Assembly (NCBI RefSeq): GCF_040450955.1
Contig: NZ_CP144373.1
Location: 1,282,486-1,346,485, forward strand
DNA from: Thermodesulfovibrio sp. 3907-1M
GTDB lineage: Bacteria > Nitrospirota > Thermodesulfovibrionia > Thermodesulfovibrionales > Thermodesulfovibrionaceae
Reading direction: 5' to 3'
DNA length: 64,000 nt
The notes under the pieces were generated by a model. The model ran no database searches. It was not told the DNA's origin and worked only from the letters and a program-made list of their open reading frames with translations. Of the stretch, positions 1 through 8,727 are shown one piece after another; the stretch's first letter is position 1, and each line of letters opens with the position of its first letter. The position numbers and the translations under genes are program-made.

Positions 1-2307
1 CTGCTGTATCCATGGCTTTCTTGGATTTATCTCTGAGATTGGTGTTTCAGGCTTTAGATTTCTGACAAGAAGCTGAGCGGTTCTTTTCCCTTCCTGAGAG
101 AGTAAAACTGCTGAGGCATGCTCATCAAGTCTTCCATGACACTTAGTACAGCCAATTCCAAGCTTTGAATGGATATCTCTATTACATCTCGTGTTTCCTT
201 TTGCATCATTGGGATGGCAGTAGTTACAGGCTCTCTCATCTTTCCATGGTATGTAGTTAGCATGCCAGCCATGCATGGAGGCTGAAAAACTATTGTGTCC
301 CTTTATTCCCTTTGATTTAACTATAAAATCCTCGTGGCACTTCTGACACATCATAGGTTTTCCTTTAAGAGCACTTTCAAGAAGCTTTGTTCCGTGATTT
401 CTGTCATGAACTCTTAAGATATTTCTGGCAGTCTCATCGGATATACCTGAAATGCCATTCCATCTTAGAGCACCACCATGACACTCAAAGCATCTTAGCT
501 CCGTTGAAACAGGAGCAACAAATTTTGTGCTCTGTAAAACCTTTCCTGTAGACTTCTGCAATGCCTTTGCTTCAAAAACTGGATAGGGATTGAATGTTCC
601 ATCATCTCTGTAAGGTAAGACTGGAACTCCCTCAACGGAGAATATGTTTTTCTCCTTATCATAATCAAAGACTCCACGGAGACCTTTACCGGTAACTCCT
701 GTATTTTCAGGCAGCTTTTTGCCTTTCAAAAACTCTGAGTATCTCCAGAACTCACTATGTCTTGATGGATTCTCATATCCTTTCTGAACTTCATAATGAA
801 TTTCTATGTCCTCTGAGACAATCTCTGGCTTCACACCTCTTTTTATGAGCACTGCCTGAAAGGCACTTCCTGGATAGAGGAATGAAAACCATCTGTCTGA
901 ATCAGTTATGCATTTCTCACCGAGTGTACTCCAGGCAAGCAGGACATATTCATCCTTAGCAGGATTGAAGGATGGAATGCTGACTCTCTCTTTCTCTGGC
1001 TTAAAATCTACAGTTTTGCTTTCCCCTTTAGCATGTAGGCTTGCTAAAAAGTCTGCCAGAGCCTCCATCTCCTTTTCTGCCCCTATAAACTTGGGCATGT
1101 AATCACGAATTTTGCCCTGACCATAAAGCTGGGATAGTATTCCAAGCTTTGTAAGCCCTTTTGTTTTTTCAACAATATCGTTTTTAACCCCTCTGATTGT
1201 ATGGCAGCTTAAACATTGAAGATTAAATAGTTCTTTACCTGCAAGGAGTTTGTTTTTTTCAGTGATTTCTTTAACAGGACTCCATTTCGCATGTTTGAGA
1301 AATCCTTCTCTGCTTAGCCTTTCTTCATCTGTGACCAAAATAGAAGGAGAGTACATGTATCTATAAATTACATAGGGTTTTCTTGCGTACTCTCTCATGT
1401 ATTCAAAGCCGCCAATCCAGGAAAGCCCGATTAGCAAAAGCAAAAAAACTGCAGCCCTATTCAAAGCAGTTGAGGTTTTAAATATCAAGATTAATGCTAA
1501 AAGATAAAGTAAGACTGAGGAAACTATGAATACGTTTAAAGCAATGGCAGTTTGTTGATTAAGGACAAAATTTGTAAGTCTTGCATTTTCTGGAACCGAA
1601 TAGAAATACCATAACCCCGAAATTATGAGGAATGGAATGGGAACATAAAGCCATTTTGCACAGTATCTGAGAAGTTTTTGCCTCAGAGTTTCATCCTTTT
1701 CAAATACTGCGGTAACAAAACCAAAAAGTCCTGCAAACATTATGCATATAGCAGTTCTGAAAAACAGTCCTGGAAGATTGGTGGGATTGAAAAATCCATC
1801 CCAGAAATTATAAGTTACAAGCCACTGCCCTGGTGTGAGCATGAATGTTATAATTCCATTTATTACAAAAAGGCTTAACCAAGCTGAAGCTGCGTAGATA
1901 AAGGCAATTCTTAAACGGTTTTTATCTGAAAGTTTGTCAAATTTGTAGTGATAAATAAGCAGTGATACAATCTCCACAATGAAGAAGACCCACTCAATTG
2001 CCCAGGCAAAAACAAAGGTATGAATAAGCACAGAAGTAGCCCATGGACTTGAAAGAGCAATTATAAACCATATCCCAACACCTGAAACTCCACCAAAAAC
2101 CATTGTAAGAAGCAGGAAAAACCAAATATGTCTCCGCACATACTGTCTTAAAGCAGCATTGCCCTCTTTTACGCTTTTAAGATCTGTAAGCCATAGGAAT
2201 ATCCCACCACCCACGGCAAAGTGGGATATAAATACATGTAACACTGCAATTATTGCTACCAGTGTTCCAGAGTTAAGATAGTAAAGTTCCCAGACAGGAT
2301 AGTTCAT
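1..2307 (-). CDS. Cytochrome bd-like membrane domain fused to multiheme cytochrome c (partial, 3' end outside window)
   Basis: An open frame of 769 codons runs from an ATG at 2307 off the left edge without a stop. The first ~300 residues are hydrophobic and begin like cytochrome bd subunit I-type proteins, with His24 and His29 in the first helix, a FAWAIEW segment and a MREYARKPY segment. The rest is soluble and carries five CxxCH haem c motifs near residues 365 (CLSCH), 606 (CFECH), 652 (CQKCH), 697 (CNYCH) and 722 (CTKCH). The soluble part is presumably periplasmic. The ATG overlaps the stop of the upstream membrane gene (ATGA), so the two are translationally coupled. I infer a quinol-linked electron-transfer complex; whether it reduces oxygen, or instead passes electrons to the c haems, cannot be told. 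The classic CydA helix with the haem-binding His186 is not obvious. Confidence 0.8.
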   Translation of the reverse strand, partial: MNYPVWELYYLNSGTLVAIIAVLHVFISHFAVGGGIFLWLTDLKSVKEGNAALRQYVRRHIWFFLLLTMVFGGVSGVGIWFIIALSSPWATSVLIHTFVFAWAIEWVFFIVEIVSLLIYHYKFDKLSDKNRLRIAFIYAASAWLSLFVINGIITFMLTPGQWLVTYNFWDGFFNPTNLPGLFFRTAICIMFAGLFGFVTAVFEKDETLRQKLLRYCAKWLYVPIPFLIISGLWYFYSVPENARLTNFVLNQQTAIALNVFIVSSVLLYLLALILIFKTSTALNRAAVFLLLLIGLSWIGGFEYMREYARKPYVIYRYMYSPSILVTDEERLSREGFLKHAKWSPVKEITEKNKLLAGKELFNLQCLSCHTIRGVKNDIVEKTKGLTKLGILSQLYGQGKIRDYMPKFIGAEKEMEALADFLASLHAKGESKTVDFKPEKERVSIPSFNPAKDEYVLLAWSTLGEKCITDSDRWFSFLYPGSAFQAVLIKRGVKPEIVSEDIEIHYEVQKGYENPSRHSEFWRYSEFLKGKKLPENTGVTGKGLRGVFDYDKEKNIFSVEGVPVLPYRDDGTFNPYPVFEAKALQKSTGKVLQSTKFVAPVSTELRCFECHGGALRWNGISGISDETARNILRVHDRNHGTKLLESALKGKPMMCQKCHEDFIVKSKGIKGHNSFSASMHGWHANYIPWKDERACNYCHPNDAKGNTRCNRDIHSKLGIGCTKCHGRLDEHASAVLLSQEGKRTAQLLVRNLKPETPISEINPRKPWIQQ

Positions 2308-3365
2308 ACTTTGCCCTCTCTAAAAAAGGCAACCCTAAGCATGTAAAGAATAACTGCTATGCCAGCAACAAGAATCAGAAGGAATATGACGAAAACATCC
2401 CACTGAGGCATGACCTTGAACTCAGCGATACGGAAGTTTTCGCCAAGCTGAAATATTCTCAGGTGGTACCGATTTATTATCATAGCAATAAGGGTTAAAA
2501 AAAGAAAAAAAGCTGTGGCAGAGAGTTTCTCCTTTAGTCCTGAAAATAATGCAATTATAGCAAATATAATCCCTGAAACAAATACTATGGTTGCCAGAAA
2601 ATCACCACCAATAAAGTTAAGTAAGACTCTCTCAGGAAGACTCAGAAGAAACAGAATTCCAGCAAAAATCTGAAACATGGTGGCATAACTGAATATCTTC
2701 AAACCCTCTTTAATTTTCAGATTTTGCAGTTTTTGTTCCATATCCTTTCGGAATTTGTAATAGAGGCTATAAAATAGTCCTCCTATGGCAATACTACCAA
2801 TTATAAAATGTAAGTATCTCGGGTATATGCTCAATGTATTCCACATAAGTATTGTTCCAGTTCTGTTTTCAAAGTATTTTTTCCACTGTTCAGGCTCTTC
2901 CATAAGAGATAGATTGTTGACCAGAATAAAAGCAATGTAAAACATTATAAAAATTACAATTAAAAGCGAAGACTTTGCCAGTCCTGAGTTTTTAAATTTC
3001 TTATAATGAAAATAGGACGAATAGTAAGCGATTACGAGCAGAGGAATAATCATTATCCAGAAAGTTCCTATAATAACAGAGCTCGTATAAAAGAGATGAC
3101 CAAAAACAACCTGGATGAACAAAAGTGCTGGAATTGCCATGTTTATTGCAAAGGCAAAAAGAATGGGGATCTGCTTTGCAATTGATTTATCCCTCTCCAT
3201 GCTTTCAGAGGATTTAAATGCCTTATAAATTGTTATAAGACTCAAACCAAGAATAGAATTCACAAGTACGATATGAATCAGGAAAAATAACTGTTCAAGG
3301 AAAATAAAAATCTGCGCAGGTGCTGGAAGGCTTTCAGGATAAGGAATCAGATTTTTAACATCCAT
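2304..3365 (-). CDS. Polytopic membrane protein, partner of the cytochrome bd-like/multiheme fusion
   Basis: This 353-residue protein is almost all membrane helices, about eight to nine. It starts with PYPESLPAPAQ and then a helix with His31 in LIHIVLVN, a layout resembling the first helix of the neighbouring bd-like domain. It probably forms a membrane complex with the product of the next gene, which it overlaps by 4 nt. No CxxCH motif is present. There is no Shine-Dalgarno before the ATG; instead a TATAAT box ends 8 nt upstream, so the mRNA may be leaderless. A specific family name is not safe from reading alone; a diverged cytochrome bd-like subunit is the best guess. Confidence 0.7.
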   Translation of the reverse strand: MDVKNLIPYPESLPAPAQIFIFLEQLFFLIHIVLVNSILGLSLITIYKAFKSSESMERDKSIAKQIPILFAFAINMAIPALLFIQVVFGHLFYTSSVIIGTFWIMIIPLLVIAYYSSYFHYKKFKNSGLAKSSLLIVIFIMFYIAFILVNNLSLMEEPEQWKKYFENRTGTILMWNTLSIYPRYLHFIIGSIAIGGLFYSLYYKFRKDMEQKLQNLKIKEGLKIFSYATMFQIFAGILFLLSLPERVLLNFIGGDFLATIVFVSGIIFAIIALFSGLKEKLSATAFFLFLTLIAMIINRYHLRIFQLGENFRIAEFKVMPQWDVFVIFLLILVAGIAVILYMLRVAFFREGKV

Positions 3366-3373
3366 TCTGTGGA

Positions 3374-3402
3374 ATTATATCAGATACTCTGCTGAAATTC
3401 AA
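3374..3402 (-). promoter_or_regulatory. Promoter of the cytochrome bd-like operon
   Basis: On the minus strand TTGAAT (3402-3397), a 17-nt spacer and TATAAT (3379-3374) form a good sigma-70 promoter. The -10 ends 8 nt before the ATG at 3365. The -35 lies on the last codons of trmJ. Confidence 0.6.
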
Positions 3403-4130
3403 CCTGAATTTTTAAGTTTTTCTTCTATGTGAGTGCAGATTCCGTGAAGAAGTTTCAGTTCCCAGAATGTAAGCCCTGTTCTTCCAAGAAGATGTCTGAA
3501 ATTGTTCATTATCCTTTTTTCAAGGTAAGGATTGTCAGGCATGTATCCAATTTTTTTTAGAACCGTAAAGACTCTTTCGTAAAGTCTGTTGAGTTCCTGC
3601 TGATCCACATAAAACTGCCTTTCCATGTGGAAGTCTTTTATTTCTTCTAATCTCATGAGTTCATAGGCAACTATTAAAACTGCCTGAGCAAGATTTAATG
3701 AAGGCTGTAGCTCTGATGTGGGAATTGTTATAAGACATCCGCACTTTTCCACTTCTTCATTGAAAAGACCTTTGTCCTCTCTTCCAAAAAGTATGGCAAC
3801 TTTGTTATTTTGAGCTACTTCAAAAACTCTTTTTACTCCATCCTTTACATCCAGAATCGCTCCTCTTTTTGAGCCTCTTCTTCGTGTTGTTCCAACTACA
3901 AGCGCTTTGTCTCTGAGAGCATCGTCAAGCTCTTTATAAACTTCAGCTCTTTCAAGAATATCCTTGCTTGCCCATGCCATCCAGTAAGCTTCGTCTGTTA
4001 GCGTTACAGGATTTACAAGGATGAGATTTCTAAACCCCATGTTTTTTATTGCTCTTGCAGAGGAGCCAATATTTCCTGACTCTTTTGGCTCAACTAAAAC
4101 AAAATAGACATTATCTTTCCATAAAGTCAT
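3399..4130 (-). CDS. trmJ: tRNA (cytidine/uridine-32-2'-O-)methyltransferase TrmJ-type
   Basis: This SPOUT-class RNA 2'-O-methyltransferase of 243 residues should use S-adenosylmethionine on the anticodon loop of tRNA. Visible family marks are VLVEPKESGNIGSSARAIKNMG at the N-terminus (motif 1 with the conserved N and R), ILFGREDKGL (motif 2) and IPTSELQPSLNLAQAV (motif 3, the knot that binds AdoMet). The C-terminal extension is typical of TrmJ rather than TrmL. It is the last gene of pdxJ-xseA-xseB-trmJ and follows xseB without a gap. The exact target base (32) is by family analogy. Confidence 0.88.
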   Translation of the reverse strand: MTLWKDNVYFVLVEPKESGNIGSSARAIKNMGFRNLILVNPVTLTDEAYWMAWASKDILERAEVYKELDDALRDKALVVGTTRRRGSKRGAILDVKDGVKRVFEVAQNNKVAILFGREDKGLFNEEVEKCGCLITIPTSELQPSLNLAQAVLIVAYELMRLEEIKDFHMERQFYVDQQELNRLYERVFTVLKKIGYMPDNPYLEKRIMNNFRHLLGRTGLTFWELKLLHGICTHIEEKLKNSG

Positions 4131-4352
4131 TTAAAAGGGGTCAACCTCTGTAGAATCTGATTCTTCAAGGGTAATGAGGGTTTTATGAAGTTCTTCCTCT
4201 GCAGTTTTCAATTTGCTCTTGCAAAAACGAATAAGCTCTGTTGCCCTTTTTACCTTTTCAACGAGAACATCCACATCCACTTCCTGTGATTCTATAAACT
4301 TAAGAATTTCTTCAATCTCTTTCATTGCCTTAGAATAACTTAAGTTCTCCAT
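4131..4352 (-). CDS. xseB: Exodeoxyribonuclease VII small subunit
   Basis: A 73-residue, all-helical protein with the family pattern SYSKAMKEIEEILKFIES followed by a second helix containing LIRFCKSKL. XseB binds the long C-terminal helix of XseA to build the nuclease that degrades single-stranded DNA to acid-soluble oligonucleotides. It overlaps the 3' end of xseA by 23 nt and directly abuts trmJ, as expected for coupled subunits. Length is normal for the family. Confidence 0.9.
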   Translation of the reverse strand: MENLSYSKAMKEIEEILKFIESQEVDVDVLVEKVKRATELIRFCKSKLKTAEEELHKTLITLEESDSTEVDPF

Positions 4353-5796
4353 TGTTTTCCTCCTTCCTGGTTACTTCTGCTGTAAGCTTTCCATTATAAA
4401 GCTGAATCTGTATATTAGCCCTGAGAGGGACTTCCTGAGAGTTTTTCAGAACTTTTCCATTTAAATAGGTAATGCTGTAGCCTCTTTTTAAGATATTTTC
4501 AGGACTGAGAAGACGAAGCTTTTCACTAACTCTTTCAATTTGGATATTTTTCAATGAAAGCGTGTTTTTCAGCTTTGTAAAAAGGCTGTCTCTGTAAGAG
4601 CTTATTCTGAAACTCTGTTTTGCCATGTTTTCGTTGATTTTCATTTTTACTTTATTATTAATGTTTGTGATCTCTACTTCCTGCGCTGTCAAGAGTAGAT
4701 TTGTCTTTTTATAAAGCTGCTGTTTAACTTTGAAAAGAATTTCTCTTTCACTGTGAACCCTTTTTAAAACATTATTATGAACTTCACTTACGGTCAGATT
4801 CATCTTCTGTAAAATTTTTTCCCTTGAGTTTTTAACAGCCAGCTTGAATCTTTCTTCAATGCTTTGATTTCTTGAAATCTCAACACTCAAAAAACTCTCA
4901 GCTCTGTGAATAATTCTATGTTTCAGGGTATCAAGCCTTGAGTCAAAATCTACTGCTTTGTCAACTATAAATTTGGCAACCTCGGATGGAGTTTTAAAAG
5001 ACATTGATGCAACAAAGTCTGCAACAGTTTCATCCCTTGTATGTCCTATTCCAGTAAATACAGGTATTGGCATCAAAGCCATTGTTTTTGCCAGTTCATA
5101 GTCATTAAAAATTGCCAGATCAGTAACAGAACCACCTCCACGAATTAAAACAACAGCATCAAAAGCTTTAGCTTCAATCGCGCATCTTTGAAAAGCCTCC
5201 ATTAAAGAGACAACAGCAGACTCTCCCTGAACAAAGGCATCAAAAAGTTTTGTATAGAACTTAAAACCATATCTATTACCCTTTAAAATTTTTAAAAAAT
5301 CCTCATATCCCGCTGCAGACTCACTGGATACAATTGCAATCCTCTGAATTATAACTGGAATTTCAAGAAGTTTATTCCTTTGAATAAGTCCTTCTCTTGT
5401 GAGCCTTTCTATTGTTTCTTTCTTTTTTAAAGCCATCTCTCCAAGGCTGAAGGAGGGATCAATCTGATAAATACTTATTTTAAAACCGTGCTTTTCGTGA
5501 AAAGTTGCTCTGCCGAGAAAAAGAATTTTTATACCCTTTTGAAGCTGCATCCCTGTTTTTATGTAAAAGTTCAAGACTGTATCAGCGTTTCTACTCCATA
5601 CCACAGCATCACATTTGGCAACGATTTCATTGTTGGTTTTCTCAACAAGTTCAATCCAGTAGTTTCCGTTTTTATCAGGGTCTATTTTTGCTATCTCAGC
5701 AACAATCCATTGATAATCAGAGATTTCCTGAATATATTCCCTGATCTCAATTAAGTACTGTGAAAGACTCTGATAGGTTACGTCTACTTTAAACAT
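4330..5796 (-). CDS. xseA: Exodeoxyribonuclease VII large subunit
   Basis: 488 residues, with an N-terminal OB-fold DNA-binding domain (about 1-105) and then the catalytic domain. The conserved core reads VLIRGGGSVTDLAIFNDYEL followed by IPVFTGIGHTRDETVADFVA near residues 217-262. A long helical, coiled-coil C-terminal half (about 285-430) is the docking arm for XseB. The ending NILKRGYSITYLNGK is also typical. It overlaps pdxJ upstream by 8 nt and xseB downstream by 23 nt, so the operon is translationally coupled. Confidence 0.93.
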   Translation of the reverse strand: MFKVDVTYQSLSQYLIEIREYIQEISDYQWIVAEIAKIDPDKNGNYWIELVEKTNNEIVAKCDAVVWSRNADTVLNFYIKTGMQLQKGIKILFLGRATFHEKHGFKISIYQIDPSFSLGEMALKKKETIERLTREGLIQRNKLLEIPVIIQRIAIVSSESAAGYEDFLKILKGNRYGFKFYTKLFDAFVQGESAVVSLMEAFQRCAIEAKAFDAVVLIRGGGSVTDLAIFNDYELAKTMALMPIPVFTGIGHTRDETVADFVASMSFKTPSEVAKFIVDKAVDFDSRLDTLKHRIIHRAESFLSVEISRNQSIEERFKLAVKNSREKILQKMNLTVSEVHNNVLKRVHSEREILFKVKQQLYKKTNLLLTAQEVEITNINNKVKMKINENMAKQSFRISSYRDSLFTKLKNTLSLKNIQIERVSEKLRLLSPENILKRGYSITYLNGKVLKNSQEVPLRANIQIQLYNGKLTAEVTRKEENNGELKLF

Positions 5797-6517
5797 TCAT
5801 GCAAGCCTCTTTAATAAGATTTTTCATTTCTCCTACTGCTCTTGCAATTCCTACAAGAATAGCTCTTGCAATTATACTGTGTCCAATATAAAGCCCTCTT
5901 AATCCTTTTATTGCTGCAACAGGTTTTACATTATAATAATTTAGTCCATGACCTGCATTTGTTTTAAGTCCGATGCTTAAAGAAAAGGCAACCGCGTCTT
6001 TAATTCTTTCAAGTTCTTTAAACTGACTATGTCCTTTTGTTTCAGAATAATATCCTGTGTGAATTTCAACCATGTCTGCTCCAATTTCCTTTGAGCACTC
6101 AATGGAGGCTCTGTCAGGATTTATGAAAAGACTTACTGGAATGCCTTGATCTTTAATTTTCTTAATGGCTTCCCTCAGATGAGTTTTGAGTTCAATAACA
6201 TTTAAACCACCTTCTGTTGTAAGTTCTTGTCTTTTTTCTGGGACAAGGGTTACCATATCAGGTTTTACAGCAAGGGCTATGTTAATCATCTCTTCAGTAG
6301 CAGCCATTTCCAGATTTAGCTCACATGGGACAACTTCTCTGAGGATTTTAAGGTCTCTGTCCTGTATGTGCCTGCGGTCCTCTCTTAGATGCACCGTTAT
6401 TCCATCAGCTCCACCCAGTATTGCCAGAGTTGCAGCCATTACAGGGTCTGGTTCAAAAGTTTTTCTTGCCTGCCTTACAGTAGCAACATGGTCAACATTT
6501 ACTCCTAAGATAACCAT
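5789..6517 (-). CDS. pdxJ: Pyridoxine 5'-phosphate synthase
   Basis: The enzyme condenses 1-deoxyxylulose 5-phosphate with 3-amino-2-oxopropyl phosphate to pyridoxine 5'-phosphate, the last ring-forming step of the DXP-dependent vitamin B6 route. The 242-residue TIM barrel shows LGVNVDHVATVRQARKT, the HLREDRRHI segment with the active-site His and Arg, ELNLEMAATEEM, and NAGHGLNYYNV near the C-terminus. The ATG is preceded by GGGAGG at good spacing. It heads the pdxJ-xseA-xseB-trmJ operon behind a strong promoter. Confidence 0.95.
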   Translation of the reverse strand: MVILGVNVDHVATVRQARKTFEPDPVMAATLAILGGADGITVHLREDRRHIQDRDLKILREVVPCELNLEMAATEEMINIALAVKPDMVTLVPEKRQELTTEGGLNVIELKTHLREAIKKIKDQGIPVSLFINPDRASIECSKEIGADMVEIHTGYYSETKGHSQFKELERIKDAVAFSLSIGLKTNAGHGLNYYNVKPVAAIKGLRGLYIGHSIIARAILVGIARAVGEMKNLIKEACMNV

Positions 6518-6547
6518 AATTGACCCTCCCGAGGATTAATTGATTTG

Positions 6548-6577
6548 ATTATATCAATTTTTCTAAAGAGTTGACAA
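6548..6577 (-). promoter_or_regulatory. Promoter of the pdxJ operon
   Basis: On the minus strand TTGTCA (6577-6572), an 18-nt spacer and a perfect TATAAT (6553-6548) lie about 30 nt upstream of the pdxJ ATG. Unlike several other promoters here, this one leaves a leader carrying a Shine-Dalgarno. Confidence 0.65.
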
Positions 6578-6616
6578 AACTCCTGTTTATTATGAAAAAA
6601 GTATGGGATTTCAGGT

Positions 6617-7699
6617 TTACCAAATTTTTTCTACAAGACAAAAGGGTTTATGGAGTTGAAGAATTTTTTCATATACCTTTAAATATTCTTTTACCATCTT
6701 GTCTGCGGTGAAGTTTTTTTCTACATGCAATCTGCAATCCAAAGGATTTATTTTTTCAATCTCTTTAATTTTTTCAACCATCTCATCAATCATGTTTTCA
6801 ACTGAAACAATAAAACCTGTAGTTCCATCAACTACTATTTCAGGCACAGAAGCTCTTCTTGGAGCAATAACAGGCGTTCCGCAAGCCATTGATTCAATCA
6901 TTACAAGTCCAAAAGGTTCTTTCCATTGAATTGGAAAAAGCATTGCCTTTGCTTTACTTAACCATGACACTTTTTCTTTAAATGGAACTTCTCCAATTAA
7001 AATTACATCTTTGCCATCAATCAATGGTTTTACTTCTTTATTGAAGTATTCCTCATCAACAGGATCAACCTTTGTTAAAACCATAAGCTTTTGTTTTGCT
7101 TTTTTGGCAATTTTTATTGCTTCAACAATTCCTTTTTCAGGAGAAGACCTTCCAAGAAATATTAAAAAGTCTTCTTTTTTATCATTGAATGGATATTTTT
7201 CAACTTCTATTCCATTGTAAACAGTTGCCACATAGTGGGCTTCTGGAAGAGGTGTTCTCTGGTCATTGCTGATAGACACATGGTAACATCTTTTAAATAA
7301 ATCCGTTTCATTATAAATCTTTTTAAGTTCAGGGAGATCAAGTCTACAATGAAGAGTGAAGACTACAGGTTTTTCTATTAAATCCGCAATCCATCCCCAG
7401 GGAAAAATATTGGGACCAAAATGACAGTGAATTATATCAAAATCATCACTCATTTCAATTACTTTTGCAGCCTGCAAAAACTCGTACTTCCATATTTCTC
7501 TTCTTGGTCTTCCTCTCATTGCAGAAGCTACAACAGAAACAAGTTTTTGGGGACAGATAGAATCTCCTGTTGCAAAAAGCGTTACTTCATGCCCCTGGTT
7601 GTGCAATCCTTCTACAAGTTCTCCCACGATGAGTTCCACTCCTCCATACATTGGTGGTGGAACTCTTTCAATAAGTGGTGCAACCTGTGCTATTTTCAT
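6617..7699 (-). CDS. Glycosyltransferase family 4 (second of two paralogues)
   Basis: A 360-residue GT-B fold retaining glycosyltransferase. The N-terminal domain has the glycine-rich PPPMYGGVELIVGELV loop. The C-terminal nucleotide-sugar domain has FLGRSSPEKGI near residue 198 and the E-x7-E motif within WKEPFGLVMIESMACGTP. No membrane segment is seen. The start overlaps the end of the preceding paralogue by 4 nt. Together with that gene and the GT2 upstream it probably builds an exopolysaccharide or glycan; donor and acceptor are unknown. A 51-bp stretch around the E-x7-E motif is identical in both paralogues. Confidence 0.87.
   Translation of the reverse strand: MKIAQVAPLIERVPPPMYGGVELIVGELVEGLHNQGHEVTLFATGDSICPQKLVSVVASAMRGRPRREIWKYEFLQAAKVIEMSDDFDIIHCHFGPNIFPWGWIADLIEKPVVFTLHCRLDLPELKKIYNETDLFKRCYHVSISNDQRTPLPEAHYVATVYNGIEVEKYPFNDKKEDFLIFLGRSSPEKGIVEAIKIAKKAKQKLMVLTKVDPVDEEYFNKEVKPLIDGKDVILIGEVPFKEKVSWLSKAKAMLFPIQWKEPFGLVMIESMACGTPVIAPRRASVPEIVVDGTTGFIVSVENMIDEMVEKIKEIEKINPLDCRLHVEKNFTADKMVKEYLKVYEKILQLHKPFCLVEKIW
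6863..6913 (-). repeat. 51-bp direct repeat, copy 1 (in GT4 gene)
   Basis: This stretch is base-for-base identical to 7903-7953. It encodes the FGLVMIESMACGTPVIA segment of the glycosyltransferase active site in both paralogues, while flanking sequence differs. Confidence 0.9.
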
Positions 7700-8727
7700 C
7701 GGTCTTCCTCCAGCATTTTGTAGATTTTTAAATAACTTTCAGCCATGGTGTCTCTTGAAAACTTTTGCTGAACAGTTTTTCTGCAAAGGTTTCTGTCAAT
7801 TTTTTCAATCTTTTTTAAAGCCTCGCATGCTTCATCAACAGAACCAACTAAAAATCCGGTAATACCGTGCTCTACAACTTCCTGTGTGGAGCCCTTTCTG
7901 AAAGCAATAACAGGCGTTCCGCAAGCCATTGATTCAATCATTACAAGTCCAAAGGCTTCTTTCCATCTTACAGGGAATATCAGTGCTAAAGCATTTTTTA
8001 AAAGTTCTGCCTTTTCCTGAAAAGTAAGCTCACCAAATACTTTAATCTGCCTTCCATCCTGCTGGGAAAGAATCTTCTCTCTGTAAAACTCCTCAAACTC
8101 TTTTCTTATTTCTCCAGCAAGAATAATGGGAATACCGCTTTTTTTGCTTATCTCAATTGCTATATCAGGACCCTTATGAGGAGAAAAAGTTCCAAGAAAG
8201 ACAAGATACTCTCCTTTCTCCCCTGAAAAGGGATATTTTTTTACATCTATGCCATGATAAACTGTAGCTATCCAGTTGAGCTCAGGGGCAAGTTCTCTCT
8301 GAGCATTGCTTATGGAGATATAGAATCTGTCTTTAAAGGCTTCTCTGAGCACAGCAGGCTCTGGTGGTAAAGAACTGTGAATTGTTGTTAGCATGGGAGT
8401 TTTTATTAGAGGAGTAATAGTCAGAGGAATAAATCCATTATGATTATGAAGAATATCAAACTCATTATTCATTTTCCCTACTTTCTCTGTTTGTAAAATA
8501 TCATAGTCATAGAAATCCCATTTAAACTGCCCAAGCATCTCATAAAGATTTTTTTCTACAACTGGGATTAATTTGCATGGAAGATTTGAATCTCCAGAAG
8601 CAAAAACACTTACTTCGTGACCTTTTTCAGTTAAAGCGCATGCAAGGTCATAAACAACAAGTTCTGTTCCTCCGTATTTTTCAGGAGGCAGTTTCTTCCA
8701 AAGTGGCGAAATTAATCCAATTTTCAT
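7696..8727 (-). CDS. Glycosyltransferase family 4 (first of two paralogues)
   Basis: A 343-residue GT-B glycosyltransferase, paralogous to the next gene downstream. It shows PPEKYGGTELVVYDLA in the N-terminal domain, FLGTFSPHKGPDIAI in the donor-binding domain and the E-x7-E motif in WKEAFGLVMIESMACGTP. The frame is open from 8760, but I place the start at the ATG at 8727 because the protein then begins MKIGLISPLW, matching the paralogue's MKIAQVAPL. With this start it still overlaps the 3' end of the GT2 gene by 47 nt. Confidence 0.85.
   Translation of the reverse strand: MKIGLISPLWKKLPPEKYGGTELVVYDLACALTEKGHEVSVFASGDSNLPCKLIPVVEKNLYEMLGQFKWDFYDYDILQTEKVGKMNNEFDILHNHNGFIPLTITPLIKTPMLTTIHSSLPPEPAVLREAFKDRFYISISNAQRELAPELNWIATVYHGIDVKKYPFSGEKGEYLVFLGTFSPHKGPDIAIEISKKSGIPIILAGEIRKEFEEFYREKILSQQDGRQIKVFGELTFQEKAELLKNALALIFPVRWKEAFGLVMIESMACGTPVIAFRKGSTQEVVEHGITGFLVGSVDEACEALKKIEKIDRNLCRKTVQQKFSRDTMAESYLKIYKMLEEDR
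7903..7953 (-). repeat. 51-bp direct repeat, copy 2 (in GT4 gene)
   Basis: Identical to 6863-6913, 1,040 bp away in the paralogous glycosyltransferase gene. The identity exceeds what protein conservation alone would demand. Confidence 0.9.
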
